The notes below the pieces were generated by a model that made no database searches, was not told the DNA's origin, and was given only the letters and a program-made list of their open reading frames with translations. Of a DNA stretch of 64,000 nt, positions 23,401 to 31,985 are shown piece after piece. Position 1 is the stretch's first letter, and the number at the start of each line of letters is the position of its first letter. Both the position numbers and the translations under genes were made by a program. Source of the DNA: Diabrotica undecimpunctata (Eukaryota; Arthropoda; Insecta; Coleoptera; Chrysomelidae); contig NC_092803.1 in the NCBI RefSeq assembly GCF_040954645.1, positions 8,061,230-8,125,229 of the forward strand. Direction: 5' to 3'.

Positions 23401-23651
23401 TCCAAAATTATGTTTCAGTGTCACCTTTACGGAAGAATAGAAGAGAAAAGATGAATTGGTCAAAGGAGGAAAAGTTAGCAGTCCTCATATTTTTCAGAGT
23501 GAATATAAAAAAAGGAATTGTTCCTAATAAAGAACAATGTATGCAATGTATTGTCGATAATAAAACTACATTGGAAAGAAGAAATTGGAAGAATATTAAA
23601 GATTGCGTTTATAATGAAATTAAAGCTTGCAAAAGAAGAAAAAAACATTAA
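11326..23651 (+). CDS. Zinc-finger tyrosine-recombinase-like protein, four exons, about 974 aa
   Basis: Exons 11326-11458, 19421-21850, 23118-23246 and 23419-23651 join in frame at GTAAGT, GTAAGA and GTTAGT donors and TTACAG, CTCTAG and TTTCAG acceptors. All three introns are phase 1 and there is no internal stop. Residues 1-290 are Ser/Asp/Lys-rich and disordered, with EYIPSSSNS and two copies of an MDTF motif (near 143-162 and 213-232). A C2H2 finger spans 295-313 and a C2HC finger 381-401. The catalytic region resembles tyrosine recombinases: R658 in RRSGE, K707 in GKRGRKVPV, T778 and R781 in TKLRK, LGH with H807, and Tyr 816 nine residues later. Residues about 900-974 form a basic SANT/Myb-like tail (MNWSKEEKLAVLIFF). 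The DNA recombination role is inferred from these motifs. Similar multi-domain proteins in animals are, to my knowledge, uncharacterised; relation to Crypton-type elements is plausible but unproven. The start is the first of two nearby Met codons. Confidence 0.85.
11502..11764. repeat. Imperfect inverted repeat in intron 1 (MITE-like)
   Basis: Roughly 68-bp arms at 11502-11570 and 11697-11764 share ATTTTTATTTGAAAATCAAA, AATTATGCTTA and TTTTACAAT in inverted orientation, with about 125 bp between them. No coding capacity. Confidence 0.65.
12425..12745. repeat. Repeat-family copy, inverted relative to 14205-14500
   Basis: Sequence such as ATTTTGCATATTTTGTTTAT, TTACATATTGTTATCA and AATCAAATAG is found as its reverse complement at 14205-14500. 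The two blocks lie in opposite orientations about 1.5 kb apart, and either form the arms of one large foldback or are two insertions of one family. Confidence 0.65.
14171..14723. mobile_element. Non-autonomous foldback/MITE-like element in intron 1
   Basis: Arms at 14171-14309 and 14572-14723 are inverted copies. They share the outer CCAGGGA, ACAGGTAT, AACAACTGCTTTTGATAAA and the inner TTACTTATAAACAATATATA. The roughly 260-bp core matches the inverted repeat-family copy at 12425-12640. It encodes no transposase. Confidence 0.7.
14740..16040. other. AT-rich intronic sequence, no gene seen
   Basis: An open stretch at 15238-15525 (plus) lacks any recognisable domain and is probably chance. No repeat boundary was visible to me. 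Confidence 0.45.
16040..18690 (-). pseudogene. Degenerate RTE-like non-LTR element in intron 1, antisense to the host gene
   Basis: On the minus strand, endonuclease-like sequence lies at 18300-18690, with KEFYENLNKSCNEI at its start. RT N-terminal pieces (EVELIKYEG and a NKINKVIQQ stretch) are at 17520-17720. The block GIPEKLRPMPTISLKN with GLNQGDSISSTLFN is at 16819-17052. The C-terminal region (NLIRPVVKYGMK and a basic tail) is at 16050-16400. Dozens of stops and frameshifts make it an old copy. It is interrupted between 17052 and about 17490 by a second RTE stub. Confidence 0.75.
17058..17490 (-). mobile_element. RTE-like 3' stub nested inside another RTE copy
   Basis: Minus-strand translation gives ILTYAAETRTDT, MKVIRSIAGISLRDRQTNRS and WNEHVNRMGLDRLANIC, with PVGRPPKRWKDNV close to the 3' end. 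A GAAGAAGAAGAAGA tail lies at 17066-17080. Host RT sequence of a different copy resumes on both sides, so this is a later 5'-truncated insertion. Confidence 0.7.
19040..19080. repeat. Hairpin upstream of exon 2
   Basis: TCACTTAGAAGTATCA (19040-19055) and TGATATTTCTAAGTGA (19065-19080) pair with one mismatch around a 9-nt loop, about 340 bp before the exon 2 acceptor. Confidence 0.7.
19421..21850 (+). CDS. Recombinase-like gene, exon 2 (zinc fingers and catalytic domain)
   Basis: This 2430-nt exon carries residues 45 to about 855 of the protein, including both zinc fingers and all candidate active-site residues. The acceptor TTACAG precedes it. The frame is open upstream of the first ATG (19453) to the splice site, supporting use of exon 1. 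At the 3' end AAG|GTAAGA is a good donor; read-through would add only about 15 residues and stop at 21897, giving a possible shorter isoform without the SANT-like tail. Confidence 0.85.
21851..23117 (+). other. Intron 2 of the recombinase-like gene
   Basis: It is AT-rich and bounded by GTAAGA and CTCTAG. A ribozyme-like repeat core lies on the minus strand at 22246-22280. No other exon-like stretch is recognised. Confidence 0.6.
22246..22280 (-). repeat. CTGAAGA...GAAA repeat core, divergent copy
   Basis: On the minus strand, CTGAAGAT is followed by a short self-complementary segment (ATTA, loop GCA, TAAT) and then GAGCGAAACACGTG. This resembles the cores at 33138-33161 and 60651-60672. It could be the hammerhead-like part of a Penelope-type repeat. 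The pairing is short. Confidence 0.3.
23118..23246 (+). CDS. Recombinase-like gene, exon 3
   Basis: This 129-nt acidic exon reads DLPYLEDEADIEPESEDEN and ends with the basic TTKRRIAKK. It lies between a CTCTAG acceptor and a GTTAGT donor, with phase 1 on both sides, so it could be skipped without breaking the frame. Confidence 0.75.
23419..23651 (+). CDS. Recombinase-like gene, exon 4 (SANT/Myb-like tail)
   Basis: It follows TTTCAG and encodes SPLRKNRREKMNWSKEEK, then a predicted helical segment with W at the helix starts, a C-x2-C pair (QCMQC) and RRNWKNIKDCVYNEIK before a lysine-rich end. It stops at 23649-23651. The K/R-W-S-x-E-E-K opening and the later N-W-K-x-I-K pattern resemble SANT/Myb DNA- or chromatin-binding domains. 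Confidence 0.75.
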
Positions 23652-23673
23652 ATTTTATATTATATCAACTGTC

Positions 23674-23679
23674 AATAAA
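23674..23679 (+). terminator. Polyadenylation signal of the recombinase-like gene
   Basis: AATAAA lies 23 nt after the stop codon. A short 3' UTR is normal for insect genes, but the hexamer is common in AT-rich DNA. Confidence 0.5.
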
Positions 23680-23824
23680 AAGTATAAAATATAATGTTCT
23701 TTTTACTACGCGTAGAAATAAATATCTATCACACTATGGTGAACTAAGTACAAAAAATCGTAATAGGAACCAAAAGAGTATCTATACCACAGACAAAGGT
23801 AAAATAGTAACTTGTTCCTACAAC

Positions 23825-24116
23825 AAACGTGGCAACATGGCCTCCAAACACACTGTATAAAGAGCCATAATTATGGAACCCCGAAACACAGAAATTTGTT
23901 ACGGGTATATTTGTGGCATCTTTTATACACAGTTTCTGATTACAAAATAATTATGGAATCCGGTGCCACAATTATATTGGGCGATATCTTTCATACCATG
24001 GAGTGTAACGAAGTGAATCCTATCCATAAACACTCTGCACAACGGGTGTCAGTATCATAGTATGTTAACTCCCATGTGCCACAATTGAGGATGTAGTATG
24101 CGATGCCACAAATATT
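23825..24116. promoter_or_regulatory. Downstream cluster of AATTGTGGCACC-type motifs
   Basis: Copies are at 23907-23920 (ATATTTGTGGCATC), 23962-23973 (GGTGCCACAATT, identical to the copy beside exon 1), 24076-24086 (GTGCCACAATT) and 24102-24116 (GATGCCACAAATATT, inverted relative to the first). Weaker variants such as ATAATTATGGAATCC near 23947 and CCATAATTATGGAACC near 23870 also occur. The cluster lies 175-465 bp after the stop codon and ends next to a (GT)n tract, mirroring the upstream side. Confidence 0.6.
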
Positions 24117-24128
24117 GCGGAACGTGTA

Positions 24129-24131
<3 letters not shown>

Positions 24132-24170
<39 letters not shown>
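24132..24170 (+). repeat. (GT)n microsatellite downstream of the recombinase gene
   Basis: An uninterrupted GT tract of 39 bp, on the same strand as the tract at 10826-10875. Confidence 0.95.
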
Positions 24171-24173
<3 letters not shown>

Positions 24174-24782
24174 AGCTTGCAATGAAAATAAATAATACAC
24201 ATTTGAACGATATTGCATAAAGAGTTGCAGTCGCCGAGAAAATGATTCATCTACATTGAGCTAAGAAATTTTTAACTCAAGTGAAATTTGTCAAAGAAAT
24301 TGCCGAGTACATCAAGGAAATTGGGGCTATTAAATGACAGAATACAAAACACAATAAAATACCGAAAGAATGGAGAACGAGCGAACTAATTCTACTATTC
24401 AAAAAAGGAGATAAAAAACAGCCAGAAAACTACAGAGGTATAAACTTGTTAATACTACGCTAAAACTTACAACTAAAATTTTACAAGTGCTAATAAATTA
24501 GACGATAAGTTTAGAAGATGAACAACAGGGTTTTCGTAGTGGAAGCTCGTGTACTGATGCAATATTCGTTTTAAAGCAAATTACTGAGAAATCACTAGAG
24601 TATATAGACCAGCATTTATGTGTTTGATTTACCTAAGGAAGGCGTTTGACAGAGTAAGACTCAAATATGTAATCCATCTTCTGTATAATAGAGAAGTTCC
24701 CCTAAATATTATAAAAACTATCGAAAACATCTACCAAAACAACAAAATGGAAGTCAGAATAGATGGATAATTTACAGAACCT

Positions 24783-25342
24783 GTAGAAATAGGTTATCCT
24801 TAATAGGAACCTGTAGAAAATCTCATTTTAACAAAATGAGAAGAGTTCTATGTACCAGGGATTTAAAACTGGAACTAAGAGTTAGGTTGGCGAGGTGCTA
24901 TGTTTTTTCGACTTTATTTTATGGAATGGAATCTTGGACCTTGAATGCGACATCAATGAAAAAACTGGAATCATTTGAGCTGTGGGTGTACAGAAGAATT
25001 CTGAAAATATCATGGATAGAACACGTCACAAACAAAGAGGTTCTGGGAAGGATGAACAAAGAAATGGAAATTTTAAATTCAATAAAAACAAGAAAATTAG
25101 AATATCTCGGACATATTACACGTGGAGAGAAATACACCTTGCTCCAACTGATTATGCAGGGAAAGATCCAAGGAAAGAGAAGCATAGGGAGGCGTAGAAT
25201 GTTATGGCTGCGCAACCTGAGAGATTGGTACGGATGTACATCAAATGAACTTTTCAGAGCAGCCGTCTCAAAAGTCCGAATAGCTATGATGATTGCCGAC
25301 CTCCGCCGCGGAAATGGCACTTGAAGAAGAAGTAGAAATAGG
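24783..25342 (+). mobile_element. Nested RTE-like 3' stub with 11-bp target-site duplication
   Basis: The 11-bp sequence GTAGAAATAGG at 24783-24793 recurs at 25332-25342, and removing the insert restores the host reading ...VEIG|SGIRQGD. The insert (24794-25331) has one long open frame (24836-25324) reading LFYGMESWTLNATSMKKLES, WVYRRILKISWIEH and LEYLGHITRGEK, with a basic RSIGRRRMLWL block. It ends in GAAGAAGAAG. This is the C-terminal third of an RTE-type protein, relatively well preserved and in the same orientation as the host element. Confidence 0.9.
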
Positions 25343-25802
25343 CAGCGGAATAAGGCAAGGGGATTCATTGAGCCCTATGCTCTTCAATTTGATCATGGAA
25401 AAAATCAACAAAAGCTTACCAAAGGAAGAGAATTTAGAATGGGAAACAAAGAAATAAAAATACTCTGTTACGCAGACGACGAAATATTGATAGTCCAAGA
25501 TGAAATAGTCTGCAAAGACTGGTCCACAGATTTAACATAAGAGCAAAAGAATTGAATATGACGATCTCATCTCAGAAAATTAAAACAATAGTAGTCAGCA
25601 AAGAACCAACCAGATGTAAAATAGAAATTGATGGCATCAGTATTGAATAAGTAATGGAAATAATATACCTGAGAATTACACTGTCTATACATGGAGATCT
25701 GGACAAAGAAGTGAGAGAGATCAAGTACAAAAAGCAAATAGACTGGCAGGATGCCAGTGTATGGCAGGACGCCAAACACTATATGGCGAAACAGACACAT
25801 TC

Positions 25803-26243
25803 ATCTTTATGGCAGTCTTATCTGTCTGTTCTGTTTTTAATTCGTCTTCGAGTTTCTGAATTTTTGTTTAGAGTTCGTTTACCTGGTCATGAGCTTCATT
25901 ACTCTCATTTTGTGCTACTTCTCCACGTTGGGCCAACAAGCTCTTAGCTGCAGTAGTTGCGCTTTGGGCTTGTCTCATTGAAGCTTCCGATTGGGCTTGT
26001 TCAGAGATTAGAATAACAAGTCTTCTGATGACAAGTGACAGGAACAAAGCAAAACCAGATATGTAGAAGTTACGTTGAGCTCTGAAGAGTCTCATGCTGC
26101 CTTGCATCTCACGATCGAGGTGGGCATGGCCATGTTCTTTAGCTTCTAGATTAGAATATGTTCTCATTTCCCTAATAGCGTCAAGAAGGAACAATACTAA
26201 AATACCCAGAAGCATCAAGAAGTAAAATCCGGAGATGAGAGTA
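25803..26243 (-). pseudogene. Fragment of BAP31 (B-cell receptor-associated protein 31) inside the RTE copy
   Basis: Minus-strand reading gives VLFLLDAIREM and DREMQGSMRLFRAQRNFYIS, then GFALFLSLVIRRLVILIS and a coiled-coil start. These match the transmembrane and cytoplasmic segments of BAP31, an ER membrane chaperone and sorting protein. A CAA-to-TAA type stop at 25868-25870 interrupts the coiled coil, after which the frame continues (TKIQKLEDELKTEQTDK) to about 25803. No intron is visible over 440 bp and both ends are missing, so it is a retrocopy or captured cDNA piece, not a working gene. It is antisense to the RTE copy and occupies the place of missing RTE sequence. No poly(A) is seen. 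Confidence 0.8.
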
Positions 26244-26540
26244 CTAACAAAAATTACAGGAATGCACTGAAAGATGGAAAGAGAAATGAAGACATTAGAA
26301 GAAAATGTAAGGTACACTCTATACATAAATGAACACAAAATAGAAAAAAAATAATGGAATAACCACAAGCAGAATGGAGGAGACCCGTGTCGCAAAATAG
26401 CAAGAGATAAGTCACCAATCGACAAAAGAAGTATCGGACAACCGCACAAAAAATGGAGTGACGACCATAGGTATTCCTTAGAGGTGTTAATCCGCCAATG
26501 AACAAGCAGAATTGTTTACAAAGAGGAAGAAGAAGAAGGG

Positions 26541-27309
26541 ACTTTATTTAATTTGTCACTATTTTTCTTTTTCTCTCCAAACACTGTACAGCTTAACATT
26601 ATTCTGATGAATGACGAATGACGACGTTCTAGATCGTAAAGGATGCAACAGTCGACGAAAATAATCATCAAGTAAAAATGTTTTTTTAGTTTTAAGTTAA
26701 TAAAACCATTGAAGTAATTTTATTGAAATATTCGGGAACCCGCATTTATTAATAGATATTCTAACAATATAAAATATACAAGACATTACCCCTCCGTTGT
26801 CAAAATAATTTTATTTGGCCTCAGCAATATCGCTTTTAATCAAATGCGGAAATATCGTCCTTTCTGTATGTTGAAAGCAATAACCAAAGAGGTTTTCCAT
26901 CGGCGGCATTATGTTGCGTCGGAAATTGATTTCTGGAAAATTAATAAGAAAACTGGGAATGATATTATGCTAATTTCATTAAAACCAAAATGAGATTTTT
27001 TCAGTGAAATAATGTTAACAAGGAGCTGTAATAAAGAAAATGAGAAATATTAGATTTTAACGAACTCGGGAGTTTTTTCTTTAGCGCTGGTAATTTTCAT
27101 CACGAGAATTAAGCAATTTTGATAATAACTTTTTCAGGTCTGCTATAATTGTTTTGATTACAGGCATAATTTGTTTCCGGTGTATAAATTGATGGAAGTT
27201 TATTCTTCAATAGAACAAAAGACGGTTATTTTCTGACGTAATTATTCTGGTACAAATATCCACAATATTCAAGAGAATACAAACTTCTGTAGGAGAATAT
27301 TCGATAGGA
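26541..27309. other. AT-rich stretch, no gene seen
   Basis: No coding domain or repeat boundary recognised. Confidence 0.45.
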
Positions 27310-27545
27310 GAATAGCATTTTTTTATTTGCAAACTCACATTGGCCTATATTGCTATTAGCGACAAAAAAATATTAACATCCATCGAATAGTACAACAATC
27401 AAATTTTGTTTAAATAATATTACTTTCATCACTTTGACACCGCACTTTATCCAAACTCATCTCTTTCAGCACTATGTAACGGGCACTCCACTAGAATGTT
27501 TTTTATTGTTAGCGGGATCTTGCAAGCATAGCAACATACAGGAGC
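27310..27545 (-). pseudogene. I-like non-LTR element, C-terminal zinc-knuckle remnant
   Basis: On the minus strand near 27465-27545 the reading CCYACKIPLTIKNILVECPL is followed by SAERDEF. This has the C-x2-C...H/N...C layout and the LT-K-ILVECP core that follow RNase H in I-clade elements. Downstream sequence decays rapidly. The fragment abuts Jockey-like sequence of the opposite strand. Confidence 0.55.
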
Positions 27546-28870
27546 AGCCTTCCTGGACGTAAGCAAAGTTTTCGATAGAGTCTGGCACAAAAGGCTAATT
27601 TACAAAATGAGAGGTTACAGATACAGTGGGACAATGACGAGACTAATCTCATCGTACTTGAGCGGCCGGAGTTCGAATAGGACAAGTCCTGTCCGAGCTC
27701 GGAACACCGGAAGCTGCGATACTGTCTCCCCTACTCTACACAATATACACCGGCGACATTCCGAGAACACCTGGAACCGTACTCAGCCTTTATGCCGATG
27801 ACATAGCAAAAGCGGCAAAATACAGAAACAGATGTAGCAGTTGGAAACAATCTGCAAATAGCGTTGGAAAATATTGAAAAATATAGTTTAAAATGGAAAA
27901 TCGTCATAAACTCAGAAAAGGCGCAACGGTGCTCTTCAAAAAGAGACCAACAGCCAGAGGAACAACTAACAGTGCAAGCAAATCCTATCGAATGAAAAAG
28001 TGAAACAAAATACCTGCGAATCATAATGAACAAAGGACTGATATTCACAAAATATGTAGACACTACTATACAAAAAGCAAACATGGCAAAATCGTCAATA
28101 AGAGGACTACAAACAAAAATGAGACTAATAAATAGTATCATACTTCCAATACTAATAACGTACGCATCTCTCGCATGGGGACACGTATGTAATACAACAA
28201 AGAAAAATATAGAAGTGGCTTACAACAGCAGCTTAAGAGAAGCAGTTAATGTTCCAAGATGATTGCAGAACAATGCCTTTTCAAAGAATAGCAACAAATC
28301 AGGGAGACGGACATAATGAAGGAAAAAGCCAGGATAAAATTACTGCGAGAGATCAAGAGATACGACGCATTCCGTGGATGGAAATAAAAACGTCCAAAAC
28401 AACAAACAGTGGAATAAAATAAAAGGTATCCAGAAAGACAGAAATAAATACAAACCCTATAGAGAAAACAAACCCAAGAGAGAGAACTAATAAATAAATA
28501 CCCGGAGAGAACACAACCCTAGAGAGAACAAACCCTAGAGAGAAAATAAAGGAAAGACAAACGCAAAGCACTGTGTAGGCCCCAACAAAGTAGACCTTAC
28601 CACCACGACATTCTACTAAAAAATTAATAAAAAAACCCAAAAAATCGTCAGCCCAATTTAAAATCGATTAGGGAACCATGTTGAAGTTCTATTACTCAGG
28701 ACTCCCACATGAAGAGCATAGTTGTGCCCCTATCGCGCATCAGAGTGCTAGATGGGGGAAACGGATGGTCTGGAGCATTGCTGCGAGGTGGAGTGACTCC
28801 TGTTTTACTCGTAGTAATATGAATCCAATGAATTGTTACACCCGAGCGTAATTCTAAGAGGTGAACACAT
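27538..28870 (+). pseudogene. Jockey-like non-LTR element remnant (RT and 3' region)
   Basis: AAFLDVSKVFDRVWHKRLIY starts the RT core (27540-27600). A frameshifted ILSPLLYTIYTGDIP leads to LYADDIAKAAKY (27790-27830), and ILPILITYASLAWGH lies at 28140-28190. Only three of the usual blocks are in one frame at a time, so the copy is dead. From 28440 to 28560 there is a short tandem array of AGAGAACAAACCCT-like units. The rest to about 28870 is probably 3' UTR. The insertion is 5'-truncated at the start of the RT palm. Confidence 0.7.
28440..28560 (+). repeat. Degenerate tandem array (about 15-19 bp unit)
   Basis: Repeated AGAGAACAAACCCTAGAGAG-like units lie directly after the Jockey-like coding remnant and are probably part of its 3' region. 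Confidence 0.6.
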
Positions 28871-30054
28871 CTCACAGGCTGGTTTTAATTAAATTGTTTG
28901 CTTGCTTGCTCCGGTTGTAATGCGACTATAGGCAAGCTGCATTCACGTCATGATCACTTGAGAAAAACAATTGGTGGAACTATCAGACCATGGTTGAAAT
29001 GTTGGTTTTATCTTAAGTAATTTCGCCTGATTTTTGTGCCGACTGCTATTCCATATTTCAACTATATTCTGTGGAAATATGATTTGAGATCTGGAATTTT
29101 TGGACAGATCTCAATAGTTTTGTCCTCTAATGCCTCTCGTGCATATTTATCTGCCAGGTCGTTTCCCGTGATTCCAATATAAGATAGCACCCACAGGAAA
29201 GCAATGTTTCTGTGATTTAGATTGTGATATTCTTGTCTAATGAGTTTGGCCACAGGATGGGAAGAATAGATTTTGGAGATGATTTCTAGAGAATTTAGTC
29301 AGTCTGTAATTACTAGGAACTTAATTTCAGGACTATAACGTGAGATACTGTTAATATAGTATTAGCCTTCGCTAGTTTATTTTTCTTTATTTCATCCTGT
29401 GTTACAAAAGCAGATGCTATACAATCTTCCGTCTTAGATCCATCGGTGAATAATTTAAATTTAAAGGGAGGAAAGTTGAGAAAGTAAAGTTTGATATTTA
29501 AAATTAATTAAATGACGATTGGTTTCTTTCTTATTTGCTGACAATAGATTCAAATTTTTATGAGAGTAAGATATTAGCCAAGGAGGGGGGGGGGGTGAGT
29601 TGGCATCTTTCTATGACATATTACGGGGACTTCAAGGTTTAATTAATTTATAATTAGTAGGCATATTCCATAAAAGGGAATGAGTGTTGAATACTCAAGG
29701 TGTGAATGGTTTGGTGACACTGTAATAAGTATCGTTTCGCTGCATATGAGAGTATTAAATCCTGTCTTCTTAAATCTAATAAGGTAGTTCATCGAGTTCG
29801 ATCTGAAAAAATTTGAGTTATTCTGAATGCATCGCAATTTTAAGAGCTTGAATGGTCTCTAAAATTTTTAGAATTGTTGTTGCAGCAGACGAGTGAGCAT
29901 GACATCCATAATCGAACTTGGAGCGTATCAAATTTTTACATATTGTGAGAAGAATTCTACCGTCCGCTCCCCAGTTCGTAGAGTTTTAGTCTTTTTCGAC
30001 ATATTACTAAAATATATTCGATCTGGTCCTTCCAGAATAGAGCTTGATCAAATA

Positions 30055-31654
30055 CACTCGCGATCATAAAATCCGGATCACCTTGAAAATCACCGATATT
30101 TCATTTTTAACGAGCTTTATCGTAAATAATAATAACACAAATACAAACTAATGCATGTTTCTGAGAATTGTTGCGGTTTCCTTTGTAACAAAGAATTCCA
30201 ATAGTGCCGATTTCGCGGTAAAGTGCACACTTCCCAAAATGAACGCTACCTGTAACTCCGCTTGTTTTAAATGTCTCCTTTGTACTTCGACTTTCTGTTC
30301 AAATACAACGGACAAACGTTTATTATTGCCACCATTATTGTTTATTAGTGCCATTATTAGTGTTTATTTTTTTGCAAAAATGCCTTTGACTGTTGTTGAA
30401 ACGGCACAAATTGTTGCACTTGTGGAAGACGGTCACACTCAACGGCAAGTCGCAAGAACTGTTGGCGTAAGCCTTTCTACGGTTCAACGAGTGCTTCAAT
30501 GCTTTCAGGAGGCAAGTTTGCTAACCAGGCGACCTGGCTCTGGACGAAAAAGAACGACCAAGGCACTAGATGACCGTTTCCTTGTGTTTCAGGCTTTACG
30601 AAACCGGACTCCAACTGCGGTTATGCATCAAAATCGTCTAGAGGAAGTACAAAATCGCAATTTTAGTGTTGCAACAGTCAGAAGAAGACTTCGTTCTTCT
30701 TGACTATCTTCTCGGGTAATGGCTAGAGGACCGCCACTTCGCCGGGTGACTCGAGATACACGACTAGCTTTTGCTCGACAATACGCTCATTGGGGAATTA
30801 ACGATTGTAGCAAAGTGTTATTCTCAGATGAATCCCGTTTCTGCCTAACTGGATCCGATGGACGTGTAAGAGTTTGGAGGAGAACCGGTGAACGATTTTC
30901 ACAAGCTTGCATTGCTCCAAGAATGCCATTTGGTTAAGGCTCGGTCATGGCGTGGGGAGGTATATCTTCCGACTTCCACACAGAATTACCCTTCATCGAA
31001 AATGGGTTCCTAACTGCACGAAGGTACATTACGGAGATTCCGGAAGAACATGTTATGCCCAAAATGGCAGGGCTTGGAGAAAACGCCGTTTTTATACAGG
31101 ACAACGTGCGACCGCACGTTGCCAGGATCAGTATGTAATATTTGGACGAAGTTGGAATTACGAGGGTACCCTGGCCAGCTAGGTCTCTGGACCTGAATCC
31201 CATCGAACATCTCTGGGACGATTTGAAAAAACGTATTCAAACCCATACACCTCCTCCTAACAACGCACAGGAGCTTAAGGATCTGTTAGTGAGAGAGTGG
31301 AATAACATACCACAACATGTAATCCGTAGAAAAATTGAGAGTATGCCCCGTCGTCTGCAAGAGGTTATTAGAGCAAGGGGAGGCAATACACGATATTGGT
31401 CATTGAAATTTCACTGATTTTTTACCACGTTCTGTATTTTCCATTTTTTTTCGTATGTCTGTTTTATCAACAATTTGATTTGTTTTCTGTTTTTTTCAAT
31501 AAAAACAATAAAAAACCATTTTTTTTTCAAAACAAACATTGATGACAAATAAAAAATACATTAGCCAAAAAAAAAGGTTATTACTGCACCAGAGGCAAAA
31601 ATATTTAAGAAACTTGAAATTTTCAGGATGACCTGGATTTTATGATAGCGAGTG
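30055..31654 (+). mobile_element. Complete Tc1-type transposon, 1600 bp, TA target duplication
   Basis: The outer ends CACTCGCGATCATAAAATCC (30055) and GGATTTTATGATAGCGAGTG (to 31654) are near-perfect inverted repeats extending about 40 bp, flanked by TA at 30053-30054 and 31655-31656. It splits an I-like RT exactly between coding words that rejoin when it is removed. It carries one transposase gene with in-frame stops. Confidence 0.92.
30380..31417 (+). pseudogene. Tc1-like transposase with three in-frame stops
   Basis: Starting at ATG 30380, about 345 codons stay in one frame to a terminal stop at 31415-31417, interrupted only by TGA at 30701 and TAA at 30935 and 31136. The N-terminus has the paired helix-turn-helix (GHTQRQVARTVGVSLSTVQR) and a GRKR linker. 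The catalytic triad is FSDESRF, FIQDN and DLNPIEHLW, with 34 residues between the second Asp and the Glu (DD34E). Family role: cut-and-paste transposition at TA. With so few lesions and no frameshift the copy is fairly young but inactive. Confidence 0.9.
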
Positions 31655-31985
31655 TATTAAACCTAGATATTTAATTGTTTTTACATATTTAAGTGTCTGA
31701 CTGCCAAAAATTTTAAAGTAGGTATTTTCTTTGTTTGCTTTGGTCTCTTTAAGAATATGATGCATCGAGTTTTAGATGAAGCAAATTAAACTCCTTATAG
31801 ACCATGCTATAAAATCAAGTTGATGTAGTAGCTTAGCTTTGCTCTGTATATTGTTTCCTTTTAAGAATATTATAAGATCATCCGCGTACAATCTTGCTTG
31901 AATAGGTTTATTCATTGATTTCATTATATCGTGAGAAGAGCACTGATATATTCTGATTTGTGCTTTAATTCTAAAAGGCAACGTT

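Larger units (their letters stand above)
24318..26540 (+). pseudogene. RTE-like non-LTR element carrying two insertions
   Basis: Plus-strand RT motifs run in order. IPKEWRTSELILLFKKGDKK and NYRGINLL are near 24360-24450, and EDEQQGFRSGSSCTDAIFVL near 24515-24575. After a nested insert, GIRQGDSLSPMLFNLIM and CYADDEILI lie at 25346-25490, and IKYKKQIDWQDASVWQDAKH at 25720-25790. After an antisense BAP31 fragment, NALKDGKRNEDIRRKCKV is near 26250 and DKSPIDKRSIGQPHKKWSDD near 26410-26460, ending in a GAAGAAGAAG tail near 26520-26537. The YADD box is preserved but stops and frameshifts elsewhere inactivate the copy. It has lost the RT thumb segment where the BAP31 piece lies. Confidence 0.85.
29040..31985 (-). 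pseudogene. I-like non-LTR element (RT and RNase H) split by a Tc1 transposon
   Basis: Minus-strand order: ARLYADDLIIFLKGN (31772-31981), FGSQTLKYVKTIKYLGL (31660-31720), then after the Tc1 insert FDQALFWKDQIEYI (30010-30050). DYGCHAHSSAATTILKILE lies near 29850-29910. The RNase H starts FTDGSKTEDCIASAFV (near 29410-29450) and ends AFLWVLSYIGITGNDLADKY (29062-29253). RNase H after RT points to the I or a related clade. The usual WVPSHxGI has lost Pro and His, and several stops are present. A G12 run lies at about 29585. Confidence 0.75.

Noticed and set aside
10826..24170. The two (GT)n tracts as terminal inverted repeats of one element
   Set aside because: They run in the same strand orientation, so they are not inverted; only the adjacent 12-bp motifs occur in both orientations.
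23991..24250. Minus-strand frames with Thr-His runs
   Set aside because: They are translations of the (GT)n microsatellite.
26228..26260. Possible splice acceptor before the BAP31 fragment
   Set aside because: The pyrimidine-AG string belongs to resumed RTE coding sequence (NALKDGKRNED on the plus strand), not to a BAP31 intron.
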